A DNA stretch of 64,000 bases, from the NCBI RefSeq assembly GCF_008330945.1, contig NZ_CP043489.1, forward strand, positions 2,057,501-2,121,500. The letters are read 5' to 3'. Both the position numbers and the translations under genes were made by a program. The notes beneath the pieces are model-generated. The model ran no database searches and was not told the DNA's origin. It saw nothing but the letters and a program-made list of their open reading frames with translations. This document shows, one piece after another, positions 38,001 to 44,320 of the stretch; positions within the stretch are counted from its first letter, which is position 1; every line of letters begins with the position of its first letter. The stretch comes from Labrys sp. KNU-23. Its GTDB lineage: Bacteria; Pseudomonadota; Alphaproteobacteria; Rhizobiales; Labraceae.

Positions 38001-39944
38001 GCCCTTGCCACCCAGGGCCACCGTAATGCCGGTACCGACAGCAAGCGCGTTGCCGCCATTGCCGCCGCCGCCACCCACCGACTGCGCGAAGATGGCCGCC
38101 GAGTCCGTCACGGCACTCGAATCGGCCTTGGCATTGATGCCGGTTTCGATGGATCCGGCGCTGGTGACCGTGACGGCGCCGCCATTGCCGCCCGAACCGC
38201 CCTGGCCGCCCACGGTGAAGAGACCGCCCGAGGAGCCGCCATTGCCGCCGCCGCCGCCAACCGATTGCGCGAAGATGCCCTGCGAAAAGGACTGATAGGT
38301 GGTGATCGAACCGCCGGCCGCGTTGGTGACGTTGACCGTTCCGGCATTGCTGGTGGTCGAGCCCTTGCCGCCGATCGCCACGAGTCCGCCGGAGGAGCCG
38401 CCGTCACCGCCGCCGCCGCCGATCGACTGGGCGAAGATGCCGGTCGAATTGAACCCCTTTGTGGTGATGCTGCCGCCATTGACCGCGGTGACGTTGCCGC
38501 CGGCACCGCCGGCCGCGCCATCCGCCCCGAGCACGACGAGGCCGCCGCCGCCGGAACCCGAACCGCCGCCGCCACCGATCGACTGGGCCAGGATGCCGAA
38601 GGAGTGGGTGCCGTTGGTGGTGACATCACCGAAATTGCGTGCATCGACGGTGCCGGCATCGCCGCCCGTGCCACCCTGGCCGCCAATCGCGCCGAGGCCA
38701 CCGGCGCTGCCGCTGCTGCCGCCGCTACCGCCGATGGATTGCGCCAGCAAACCATGCGAATTGGCACCATGGGTGACGATGGTCAGGCCTTCCAGCGCCG
38801 TGACAGAGGCCGAGCCGCCGCGGCCGGCGCCCGATGCGTCGCCACTGGAGGCGACGATGCCGCCGGCGCTGCCGCCGGCCCCGCCCTTGCCGCCCTGGCT
38901 GATGGCCGCCAGGCCACCGGAATTGTCGCCATAGGTGGTGATCGTGCCTTCGCCCGCCGTCACGCTCGCTGCGCCGGCAGCACCGCCCTTGCCGCCCTCG
39001 CCACCGCTGCCGACCACCGTATAGGAACCGCCGCCATGGCCGCCGCTGCCGCCGATCGACTGCGCCACCACGCCATAGCCATTGGTGACGGTGATATCGC
39101 CCTTGCTGGTCACGGTGGCGCTGCCGCCGGCACCGCCATTGCCGCCGCGCGCGCCGCCGCCGCCAAGATAATAATCACCGCCATCGCCGCCATCGCCGCC
39201 CCGGCTGATGGCGATGACTCCGGGCTGTCCCGTCGTCGTCAGAGTCTGGCCGGTGCCGGCATAATTGAGGTTGAGGCCGCCGCCCGTGAGGCTGCCGCCG
39301 GCAGCACCCGGCTTGATGGTCATCGTGCCGGCGTCGCCATTGGTGCCAAGCGAGATGGTGATGGAGCCATCGGCCTCGTTGGGCGTGACGGTGGCGGGAA
39401 TATCGACGCTGGTCGTATCGTAGCCGCCGCCACTTTTGGGGGTCTGCGTCTGCTTCGTATAAAGGGTGCTCGACCCCGCCTTCGGCGTCAGCGTGATGAT
39501 GGAACCGTCGCTGTAGTTGATGACGGCGACGCCCGTGGTCTGGTTGAAACTCTGGCCCGTGACGGTCGGCGCACTGCCACCGCCCGAACCACCGCCACCA
39601 CCCGATGCCGGCGGCACGAACAGCGCACCGTCATGGCCGTTGCCGCCATCCCCGCCGTTCTGCTGCAGCAGGACCTGCCCGTTTACGGGCCCGCTCAGGC
39701 TGTTGACGTTCAGCGTGGTCGGGCCAGCATTGAGCTGCACGCCATTCGGCAGGCTGCCTGTACAGGTCTGGATCGAGCCACTCGTCGAGCAATCGGCCAA
39801 GGCCGGGGTCGCCATACCGACAAACAGCAAGGAGGCGCCCAGAAAACCATCCCTGAGCGTGGACCTCAGTCGCGATAATGACGTCTGGTGGGAAGCAAGG
39901 TTCTGCTTGGCAACACAACTCAAGTCGCGACGATGGCACGTCAT
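29016..39944 (-). CDS. Giant autotransporter (type Va) with glycine-rich repeats
   Basis: A single frame of 3,642 codons. The N-terminus (MTCHRRDLSCVAKQNLASHQ) is a long extended signal region ending in LLFVGMATPALA, typical of very large autotransporters. The passenger is Gly/Asn/Ser-rich and holds about 41 copies of a GI-x-AQSIGGGGGNGG unit spaced about 60-75 residues. After the repeats come DFLNVSGAADLAG-like and TYDSIDGEGTAGVQQTLFSD segments, then the C-terminal beta-barrel domain of about 285 residues (RLWRAWITGYGGG to GLRYSW, aromatic end residue). The frame is open to 40103; ATG 39944 gives the best signal. It is expected to be an outer-membrane surface protein in adhesion or biofilm formation. 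Nothing in the passenger suggests an enzyme. Confidence 0.92.
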   Translation of the reverse strand: MTCHRRDLSCVAKQNLASHQTSLSRLRSTLRDGFLGASLLFVGMATPALADCSTSGSIQTCTGSLPNGVQLNAGPTTLNVNSLSGPVNGQVLLQQNGGDGGNGHDGALFVPPASGGGGGSGGGSAPTVTGQSFNQTTGVAVINYSDGSIITLTPKAGSSTLYTKQTQTPKSGGGYDTTSVDIPATVTPNEADGSITISLGTNGDAGTMTIKPGAAGGSLTGGGLNLNYAGTGQTLTTTGQPGVIAISRGGDGGDGGDYYLGGGGARGGNGGAGGSATVTSKGDITVTNGYGVVAQSIGGSGGHGGGSYTVVGSGGEGGKGGAAGAASVTAGEGTITTYGDNSGGLAAISQGGKGGAGGSAGGIVASSGDASGAGRGGSASVTALEGLTIVTHGANSHGLLAQSIGGSGGSSGSAGGLGAIGGQGGTGGDAGTVDARNFGDVTTNGTHSFGILAQSIGGGGGSGSGGGGLVVLGADGAAGGAGGNVTAVNGGSITTKGFNSTGIFAQSIGGGGGDGGSSGGLVAIGGKGSTTSNAGTVNVTNAAGGSITTYQSFSQGIFAQSVGGGGGNGGSSGGLFTVGGQGGSGGNGGAVTVTSAGSIETGINAKADSSAVTDSAAIFAQSVGGGGGNGGNALAVGTGITVALGGKGGVGGTGANVSVLRDDVDPAQASSASIITWGDRSAGIFAQSVGGGGGNGGFGISANGGPISASIALGGSGGDGGGAGNVQVDTKGSIETHGSGSTGIFAQSVGGGGGNGGLAVAGSAGLVQASIALGGGGGKGGDAGTVNVSNLSVITTAGDNASGILAQSVGGGGGNGGVSVAAGLGLASANVGLGGTGEKGGSGKSVTVDSNGDIATGGKNSSAILAQSIGGGGGNGGLAVGAGISGVGASVTLGGSGAQAGHGDIVSVTSTGNLLTKEDNSAAILAQSVGGGGGNGGSTVAGQLSVAGNVNVGLGGTAGGGGNGGAVTVKAYKPAGATGNAATLETDGNNSAGILAQSIGGGGGNGGFAGALALSGGVSAGISLGGGGGSGGSGASVQVDQNHNILTKGDNSAGVLAQSIGGGGGNGGFAATLSGSAPLVGVSGSAAISLGGKGGAGNNAGTVSVTSNGAIQTEGDRSDAVLAQSIGGGGGNGGFGLSGSFNVGGVGAASVAIGGSGGAGADAALVTVKSTGPILTKGEASNGLVAQSIGGGGGNGGFSGSASLSSSISIGVAVGGTGGDGGNGGGVDLTNQGAVQVTGTNAAGVLAQSIGGGGGNGGSSIAASLGGSAGLSVAVGRSGGSGGTASAVSVTSNGDILNGAGTGSVADGNYKATTANGGGILAQSIGGGGGNGGFSGSLALGGVGALSLSLGGSGGDGGSAGTVNVQNGTQQASNITTLGDLSAGITAQSIGGGGGNGGFGIGVSGSGVVSLSAAVGGKGGSGNTASAVTVGSNGDIVTFGNFSAGIAAQSIGGGGGNGGFAVSGSIALAPEGGGSAAVAVGGSAGDGATAGNVGVTNKGAVATFGTSSTGILAQSLGGGGGNGGFAAAGAITVSPEGGASIAVAVGGAGGNGGTAGKVTVSQTGAVATEGDQSTGVLAQSIGGGGGNGGFAATLSANIGNGVALGASVGGTGGDGAKADAVEVTVNGDVSTDGILSSGVIGQSIGGSGGNGGFSVAGTLQIGQGGSLNASVGGFGGDGGEAGNVDVSHTGNLQTKGDLSLGLLAQSIGGGGGNGGFAGSLSATIGEGVALGVSVGGEGGGGATAGNAKASNIGNVATFGAGSTAILAQSIGGNGGNGGASVAGAVGVGEQNVSLAVSVGGFGGDGAKAGSAEVDSTGLIYTKGALSHGLAAQSIGGGGGNGGFSVAGNLNVSTGTGGSASVSVGGGGGSGSTGGDVTIKSNVGKALPTDNSATIQTAGDGSNGIYAQSIGGGGGSGGFSGALSLTFSEGATAGFGISVGGFGGTGNDAGAVKVTSVDNILTGSKTQIGDETQITGKGSNGILAQSIGGGGGDGGFSGAATITGGASGSTQAGVSLSLGGFGGAAGNGGAVTVDSTGLITTWGDHADGVLAQSIGGGGGNGGMSFAGAVGVSQNAVDVSLSMGGFGGAGGTGGNVSVTRNGTILTAGDYSVGLAGQSIGGGGGNGGLSITGAFGGTSSKNISASLGGFGGAGTGAGLVTIGNTGDIGTTGIGSQAILAQSIGGGGGNGGLAGSAVFGVGGENTNLNFGAAVGGKGGSGGTGGDVKVTSNGNLQTQGDAAQGILAQSIGGGGGNGGSSLSGVLGVGGASQGRTINVSFAVGGLGGDGNTAGNVTVDQSGSIQTDGSGSHGIQAQSIGGGGGNGGQANSLSLVLTKACTLPVVCTAPEETKNNFSFQATVGGFGGTGNDAGTVTVGNDGVIVTKGDASSGIFAQSIGGGGGQGGSGIIGLQDVVPSPYSYATLAAMPFGAVGIAKNYVVAVGGYGGSAGNGNTVTIDNQGQIQTEGIYSWGIFAQSVGGGGGNSGNAVAGLTGTIGLGGGALADLLGVDSGSAGDGGTVTVTNGKSGDVEIGAIQANGTISSGAILAQSIGGGGGQGGAGSGLIDIGGDGGAAGNGGAVTVTNFAYLGTKGLFSNGITAQSVGGGGGTGGGGSLSALAIGGAGGAAGNGGTVAVANAGDIFTEGRESNGVTAQSIGGGGGTGGGFLYDKQGIGSLVGSVNLVQVGGSGGASGDGGSIGIANSGFVQTRGDFSNGLFAQSVGGGGGIGGGGLGAVAIGGKSGAGGKGGDVTISNAAGGQDVDLTPGDSNDDPIKISIITTGDQSNAIMAQSVGGGGGSSGETYGLVSFERGAAAGSDGGTVKVTNAGSLLTFGQNSTAIFAQSVGGGGGYAAAATGLGAWGADAGGGGNGGAVSVINTAELIATDGTNAHGIFAQSIGGGGGVVNSLGGLTVPKPFIDALPETAQGVVTNLLDGKSVGIGFAGSAGGDGKAGDVTINQTGNIMTVGSGSFAILAQSAGKTNGNIAITVNADSSIVGGTGMGAGVGFLDGATNTLANAGVIADLGKTVGLALDKDKKLIGTGWIDGLAVYGSAGNEAVTNTNLVTGSVKLGTGLNTFDNQNGAWFVTGDTVQLGDTAAHLFSNAGFMAIGGINRVFTTNETGYFGQKADGSYMLDFDLDRNADWSTTTSVAMLAAALPDLSNPGFTDLLNVSGAADLAGKVSINLLNPGKATPGTSDHIIVHTEKGVTDSGMTIDAIPTAVANYSLIFTDYDAILRTKIDFSADGLTENGHAVGNAINAIQTDQTSPKFVPLAAAIFFQPDVAALQKTYDSIDGEGTAGVQQTLFSDSGAFMRSVMQQADFWRNGNAVDLTGKTVGGCSADVGGKTVKGASFCDTRLWRAWITGYGGGSSFDGNTIVGSGNLKTHNQGIAAGLDYQFDPNYLIGLSVGGGHSSFGVEQRATTGKVDAGHFALYGAAKYGNFYANGLLGFDVMHATTQRYAMIQGTNAPINPVAGAYDALGNSFDGRAISARLEGGYKANFSGVNVTPFAALQFSSLHLDGSTEHAQGTTGGLALNYAGRTINSFPSFLGAQIDTRFYFGETTYLEPFLRASWVHEFANRRSVEAGFTAAPGYNFVVYGASAPRDSALVEAGVNLVSASGLSVYGKFSGNFSKSSHDLTGSGGLRYSW
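31245..39075 (-). repeat. Array of about 41 imperfect coding repeats in the autotransporter passenger
   Basis: Each unit codes for an AQS(I/V)GGGGGNGG segment, visible on the plus strand as GCCGCCACCGCCGATCGACT-like blocks about every 180-220 bases. The strongly conserved part is the glycine block, while the intervening 45-60 residues vary (gly-rich with serine and valine strands). Units are in frame throughout. The number is my count by eye. Confidence 0.85.
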
Positions 39945-40140
39945 CTGGAATCCCCACCCGCTCAGACATCGGCGGGGATCTACGGCATGCTGATACCGCC
40001 TGGCTGCGACGCAGGACGTCGATGCCGGCTGATGGTTCCAACAAGTTGAGAAACGAACCCCACCGCGGGGATACTGCCTCCGCGCCCTCGCCGAATCCGG
40101 CACGTCTTACCCCCCGGTAAGGCCGAATCGACTCAAGCGT

Positions 40141-40500
40141 GGATTTTTGGTCCCCGCAAACGGAAACTAGCTCAACAATCCTTTACACTCCATACAACGA
40201 ATGTCGTATTTTTTATCTTTTACTTTGCATTTCACGCTCAAGTCACGAGTACATGCATTTAATTTTCATATCGTATAAATATATACTTACATAAATGGAT
40301 ATGCATCACCTAAAACTAATATTATAATCGTATATAAGCGTATTACAAATGATCAAAAATAATATATAAACTGCTTCTAGCATATATTTAAGCTTAACTA
40401 CTGCATATGCATTGTTTTTAAATTCAAACAAGTCAAGTAACTGATAGAAATTCAAATATAGGCTGCCTTTCTCACCAATCACCTGAATTGGTATTTTAAT
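40141..40500. promoter_or_regulatory. AT-rich block upstream of the giant autotransporter gene
   Basis: By my count 40201-40500 is about 27% G+C, against about 60-70% in the surrounding genes. It contains many T and A tracts (ATTTTTTATCTTTTACTTT-like at 40208-40226, TATAAATATATA at 40274-40285). It has no coding frame, and begins about 195 bases upstream of the autotransporter start. It is the only such block in the window and is probably the promoter/silencing region of that gene. I cannot choose a single -10/-35 pair among the many AT-rich options. Confidence 0.6.
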
Positions 40501-40533
40501 ACTCCAAACAGGGCGGCACCACTTTGGCGGATT

Positions 40534-42642
40534 TCAGGCGAGTATCTTGACCCAATAGGCCACTGCCGGATCATCGGGCCAGGTCGATGCGAGAGCCTGG
40601 AACAGGCCTCGTGCCTCGGCCGGCTCGGAAGCCATTCTGTCGAAGGCCGCCATATAGGCCTGGCGACGCTCGGGCGTGGCGTCGTCGGGCCAGGGACTGA
40701 AGACCGCCGTCTGCGCCGTGCGCCCGCGCAGCACGACATTGCCGAGCGGCCGCAGCCGCTCCGGCTCGCCGATGGCGGCGGCGGCACGCGCTCCGAGACA
40801 GACCGTCGTGCCGAACTGCTTGTTGAGGGCTTCCAGCCGCGCCGCCGAGTTCACCGCATCGCCATGGGCCGTGTAGTCGAGATGGCCGAGGCCACCGACA
40901 TCGCCCACGATCACCGGTCCGGTATCGAGGCCGATGCGGGTACGCCCGAAGCCGAGACGCCGGGCATCCTCGCGCTGGCGAAATTCCGTGGTGAAGCGGC
41001 CGATCTCGATGGCGCATTCGAGCGCCGCCTTGGCATGCCCTTCCACCGTGAGCGGGGCGTTGAACAGGCCATGCACGGCATCGCCGACGATCTTGTCGAC
41101 CATGCCGCCATGACGGATGACGATGGCGCAGACGCCGTCGAAATAGGCATCGAGCGCGCCCACCAGCGTGCGCGGCTCGGCGTTCTCGGACATGGTGGTG
41201 AAGCCCTCGATATCCGAGAACAGCGCCGAGACCTCACGCAATTCGCCCTCGATCTTCAGCTCTTCGGGTGCGGCGGTAAGCCGTCGAACGATCTCGGGTG
41301 AGAGGTAGCGCCCAAACTTGCGCTCGATCGCGCCACGCAGCTTGCGGGTACGGGCGAACATCACCACCAGGGCCGAATTGGCGGCGGCGATCGCCGGAAT
41401 CAGCGGGCCGGCCGGATCGATCAGCAGGCGCGTGCCGGCGAACAGGCCGGCGCTGAAGCCGATCCAGCCCAGCATCAGCACCGCCAGCACCGAGCTTGCA
41501 GCCAGGGGGCCGAGCCACAACGCGGCCGCCAGGGCAACGAGGCCGATGGCGGAGGCGGCGAGCGGCTCGATCAGCCGCGGATTTTGGATGCGCTGCGGGA
41601 TATCGCCCGACCGCAGGCCCTCGATCGCCTCGGCCTGGACCTGTACGGTTGGCGTCAAGGGCCCCGCCGCAGTGGGAAGAAGCGCGCCCGCCTCCGGCGC
41701 GCTGGCGCCGATCAGCACGACGCGGCCGGCAAAGCGTTCGGCCGGCACCTTGTCATCAAGCACATCGGCAGCCGACACGGTCCGCGCACGCCAATTCGAC
41801 GGAGCGGTGAGATGAAGCCGCACTGCAGCTCCCTCGCGCAGCGGAATGTGCGTGTCTCCCACCGAGGCCGCGGTGCCGTCGGGATCGAGCAGGAAAGCCG
41901 ATGCGTGCTGCGCGCTCCGGAAGACCTCCATGGCAAAGCCCGCATAGATCTCGCTACCGCCCCGCACGAATACCGGCACATGGCGCACTTTCGTACCAGT
42001 CACCGGCGCGAGGGACAAAGCACCGATCGCGACCGCTCCATCCACGAGCGCGGTGGATGGCGCAACGACGCCGGCGGCCTTCTGGGACAGGTCCTGCTGC
42101 GGCGCCGGAATGATCGGAGGCGGAAAAGGCAAGGCATCCTTGCCGGCCTCGTCGGGGAGCAAGCCAAGGACCACATCCGAACGGGCGATCGCTTCGGCAA
42201 GCTGCTTGTTCTCATCGGGCAGGCTGTCGGCCACGGTCGCCAGTTCCGTCCGCCCGGTCGATTTGGCGTAGACTCTCAGCATCGGCCCCGGCGAGCGCCG
42301 GTCCGGGCCGTCCAGCAGGATATCGACGCCGATGACCTGCGCCTGCGCGTCCTGCAATTTGGTGACCAGATCGGCCAGCCCCCCGCCTCGCCGCCAGGGC
42401 CAGGCTCCTTTGGCGGCCAGGCTGGGCCTGTCGATGTCAACGACCACCACGCCATCCGGCAGGCGCTTGGGCGGGATCACGCTCTCGATAAAGTCGAAGG
42501 CTTCCTCGCGCAGGGTGTTGGCCGCCCCGCCGGGATTGTAGACGAGGAAACAGAGGCCGAGGATGAAAGCCGTCAGGCCTGTGGCAATCGCAGGCTTGAA
42601 GGCTGGATCAGCCACGCGCAGCGTCCAGGCCGGCGCCGCCAT
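40534..42642 (-). CDS. CHASE2 domain adenylate/guanylate cyclase
   Basis: A 702-residue membrane protein. An N-terminal helix (about 20-40) precedes a periplasmic CHASE2 domain (DGVVVVDIDRPSLAAKGAWPWRR, QVIGVDILLDGPDRR, VLIGASAPEAG), three closely spaced helices (about 350-420) and a class III cyclase domain (from about 440). The two metal aspartates are in SALFSDIEGFTTMSE and MVDKIVGDAVHGLFNAP, and the domain continues with HLDYTAHGDAVNSAARLEAL. The frame is open to 42714, but ATG 42642 has GAGGTG upstream. The start lies 35 bases inside the end of the CRP-like gene, so the two are translationally coupled. The periplasmic signal it senses is unknown. Confidence 0.92.
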   Translation of the reverse strand: MAAPAWTLRVADPAFKPAIATGLTAFILGLCFLVYNPGGAANTLREEAFDFIESVIPPKRLPDGVVVVDIDRPSLAAKGAWPWRRGGGLADLVTKLQDAQAQVIGVDILLDGPDRRSPGPMLRVYAKSTGRTELATVADSLPDENKQLAEAIARSDVVLGLLPDEAGKDALPFPPPIIPAPQQDLSQKAAGVVAPSTALVDGAVAIGALSLAPVTGTKVRHVPVFVRGGSEIYAGFAMEVFRSAQHASAFLLDPDGTAASVGDTHIPLREGAAVRLHLTAPSNWRARTVSAADVLDDKVPAERFAGRVVLIGASAPEAGALLPTAAGPLTPTVQVQAEAIEGLRSGDIPQRIQNPRLIEPLAASAIGLVALAAALWLGPLAASSVLAVLMLGWIGFSAGLFAGTRLLIDPAGPLIPAIAAANSALVVMFARTRKLRGAIERKFGRYLSPEIVRRLTAAPEELKIEGELREVSALFSDIEGFTTMSENAEPRTLVGALDAYFDGVCAIVIRHGGMVDKIVGDAVHGLFNAPLTVEGHAKAALECAIEIGRFTTEFRQREDARRLGFGRTRIGLDTGPVIVGDVGGLGHLDYTAHGDAVNSAARLEALNKQFGTTVCLGARAAAAIGEPERLRPLGNVVLRGRTAQTAVFSPWPDDATPERRQAYMAAFDRMASEPAEARGLFQALASTWPDDPAVAYWVKILA

Positions 42643-43351
42643 GCACCTCGCCGGGCACTGTCTCCGCCTGGGCCAATTGGGTGAGCGCCGAGACATGGCA
42701 GTGCACGATGGCACCGCGCCGCTCGATCGCCCCTCGCTCCTCGAAGGCTGCCAGCAGCCGGTTGACCTTGGGCCGGCTGGCGCCGACGAAGCTGGCGATG
42801 GCGCTTTGCGAGATCGTCAGAGGCGCGCTGCGGGCGCCATCGGCACGGGTGCGCCCATACCGCTTGACATGCCAGAGCAGGAAGCGCGCCAGGCGGGCCT
42901 CGAGCGGATAGAGCGCGATCGATTCGAGCTGGTCGGTGGTGTCGCGCAACCGGGCGCACAGCACCTGCAGGATCGGCATCTGCAGCGCCGGACGCGTGGC
43001 CAGCAGCCGCACGAAGGAGGCCTGTGCAATGAAGCCTGCCACCACAGGCCCGACCGCGGCGGCATCCGCCGTACGCCGGCCGCTGTCCAGCACCGCGATC
43101 TCGCCGATCACGTCGCCGGGCGCCGCTTCGCGCAGGATCAGCTCGCGTCCCTCGACCGAAACGATGGAAAGGCGGATGGTGCCCTGCAGCACGATCAGCA
43201 TGCCCTCGCCCGGTGCCCCCCGCGAGAAGATCGATTCGCCGTCGCGAAAACGCTGTTCGACGGCGAGATTTGCGACCGCGTCGATATCTTCCGGGCTGGC
43301 GCCGGCAAACAGATCAAGGCGGGAAATAGCGTTACGGAGCGGGACGGACAT
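42608..43351 (-). CDS. Crp/Fnr family transcriptional regulator
   Basis: A 247-residue regulator. The N-terminal cyclic-nucleotide-binding fold reads LFAGASPEDIDAVANLAVEQRF, DGESIFSRGAPGEGMLIVLQG and EAAPGDVIGEIAVLDSGRRTADAAA. The last is the GE...R-TA phosphate-binding cassette, so cAMP or cGMP binding is plausible. A long helix follows, then the winged helix with SQSAIASFVGASRPKVNRLLAAFEERG. The start is uncertain: ATG 43351 is at the family N-terminus and ATG 43378 is in frame upstream. The gene overlaps the following adenylate cyclase gene by 35 bases, which couples a cyclic-nucleotide receptor with a cyclase. Confidence 0.88.
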   Translation of the reverse strand: MSVPLRNAISRLDLFAGASPEDIDAVANLAVEQRFRDGESIFSRGAPGEGMLIVLQGTIRLSIVSVEGRELILREAAPGDVIGEIAVLDSGRRTADAAAVGPVVAGFIAQASFVRLLATRPALQMPILQVLCARLRDTTDQLESIALYPLEARLARFLLWHVKRYGRTRADGARSAPLTISQSAIASFVGASRPKVNRLLAAFEERGAIERRGAIVHCHVSALTQLAQAETVPGEVHGGAGLDAARG

Positions 43352-43530
43352 TGACGCAACTATTCCGATCTGGGGCATAAATATGGCGGGTATAATGGCG
43401 ATGTCGAGCCCGCTCGGCAAATCTGGTTGCTTGGCGTCCTCATAATACCGCCACGACTTCCATAATATCATCCAGACTTCAACCGTAATGTCCTGATGAC
43501 AGGCTCGGCAATCTTTGTCACTTTGCCGCC

Positions 43531-44301
43531 ATGCCCGCTTCCGCCACCACCCCTTCCCTCCTGTCGCGCCTGCTCCTGCGGGCGGGAGGCCGGCTGGCGG
43601 ACGTCATCCTGCCGCCACGTTGCCTGAGTTGCCGGGAAACAACCGCCAGCCATGCCAATCTGTGCGTGTCCTGCTGGCAGCGATTGTCCCTAATCGAACG
43701 CCCCTATTGCGAGAGACTCGGCATTCCCTTCGTCTACGACCACGGCGAGAGCATGGTTTCGGCACAGGCGATCGCCGATCCGCCCGCCTATGGCCGGGCC
43801 AGGGCCGCGGCCCGCTACGAAGGCGCCGCCATCGAACTGGTGCATCGGCTCAAATATGGCGACCGCGTCGAGATCGCCCCTTTCATGGGCCGGCTGATGG
43901 TTCAGGCCGGGCAGGATGTGCTCGTCGGTGCCGACATGCTGGTGCCGATACCGCTGCATCGCCTGCGCCTATGGCGCCGGCGCTTCAACCAGGCCGCCTT
44001 GCTGGCGCGCGAGATCGGCGGCCGCAGCGGCGTGGCCTACGAGCCGCTGCTGCTCGGCCGTTCCAGGCGCACGGCCCATCAGGTCGGCCTCAGCCGCAAG
44101 GAACGCGCCCGCAACGTGCAGGGTGCCTTCACCGTCCCGCCAGACGCCCGGCTGGCGATAAAGGGCAAACGCATCGTGCTGGTCGACGATGTGCTGACCT
44201 CGGGCGCCACCGGTGAGGCGGCGGCACGTACCTTGCTGCGGGCCGGTGCAGCCACTGTCGACATGCTGGTGTTCGCCCGGGTGGCGACGCCGATCGAGTA
44301 A
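43531..44301 (+). CDS. comF: ComF family protein (phosphoribosyltransferase-like)
   Basis: A 256-residue protein with an N-terminal zinc-ribbon-like region (PPRCLSCRETT, LCVSCWQRL) and a phosphoribosyltransferase domain whose PRPP loop is RIVLVDDVLTSGATGEAA. Other family segments are IHRLKYGDR-like LVHRLKYGDR, VPIPLHRLRLWRRRFNQAALLAREIG and RKERARNVQGAF. ComF proteins act in DNA uptake in some bacteria, but are kept in many non-competent alphaproteobacteria. It is divergent from the CRP-like gene, and the first of a plus-strand row that ends with DUF1178. Confidence 0.92.
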   Translation: MPASATTPSLLSRLLLRAGGRLADVILPPRCLSCRETTASHANLCVSCWQRLSLIERPYCERLGIPFVYDHGESMVSAQAIADPPAYGRARAAARYEGAAIELVHRLKYGDRVEIAPFMGRLMVQAGQDVLVGADMLVPIPLHRLRLWRRRFNQAALLAREIGGRSGVAYEPLLLGRSRRTAHQVGLSRKERARNVQGAFTVPPDARLAIKGKRIVLVDDVLTSGATGEAAARTLLRAGAATVDMLVFARVATPIE

Positions 44302-44320
44302 CCGAACGGGACTGCCTGAC

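Noticed and set aside
31245..39075. Regularly spaced repeats that could be mistaken for a CRISPR-like array
   Set aside because: Units are coding, in frame, GC-rich and imperfect, with spacing that fits protein repeats of 60-75 residues; no cas genes are present.
40141..40500. AT-rich block as an origin of replication or integrated element
   Set aside because: There are no DnaA-box cluster, iteron, integrase or attachment-site duplication around it; position before a surface-protein gene fits a control region better.
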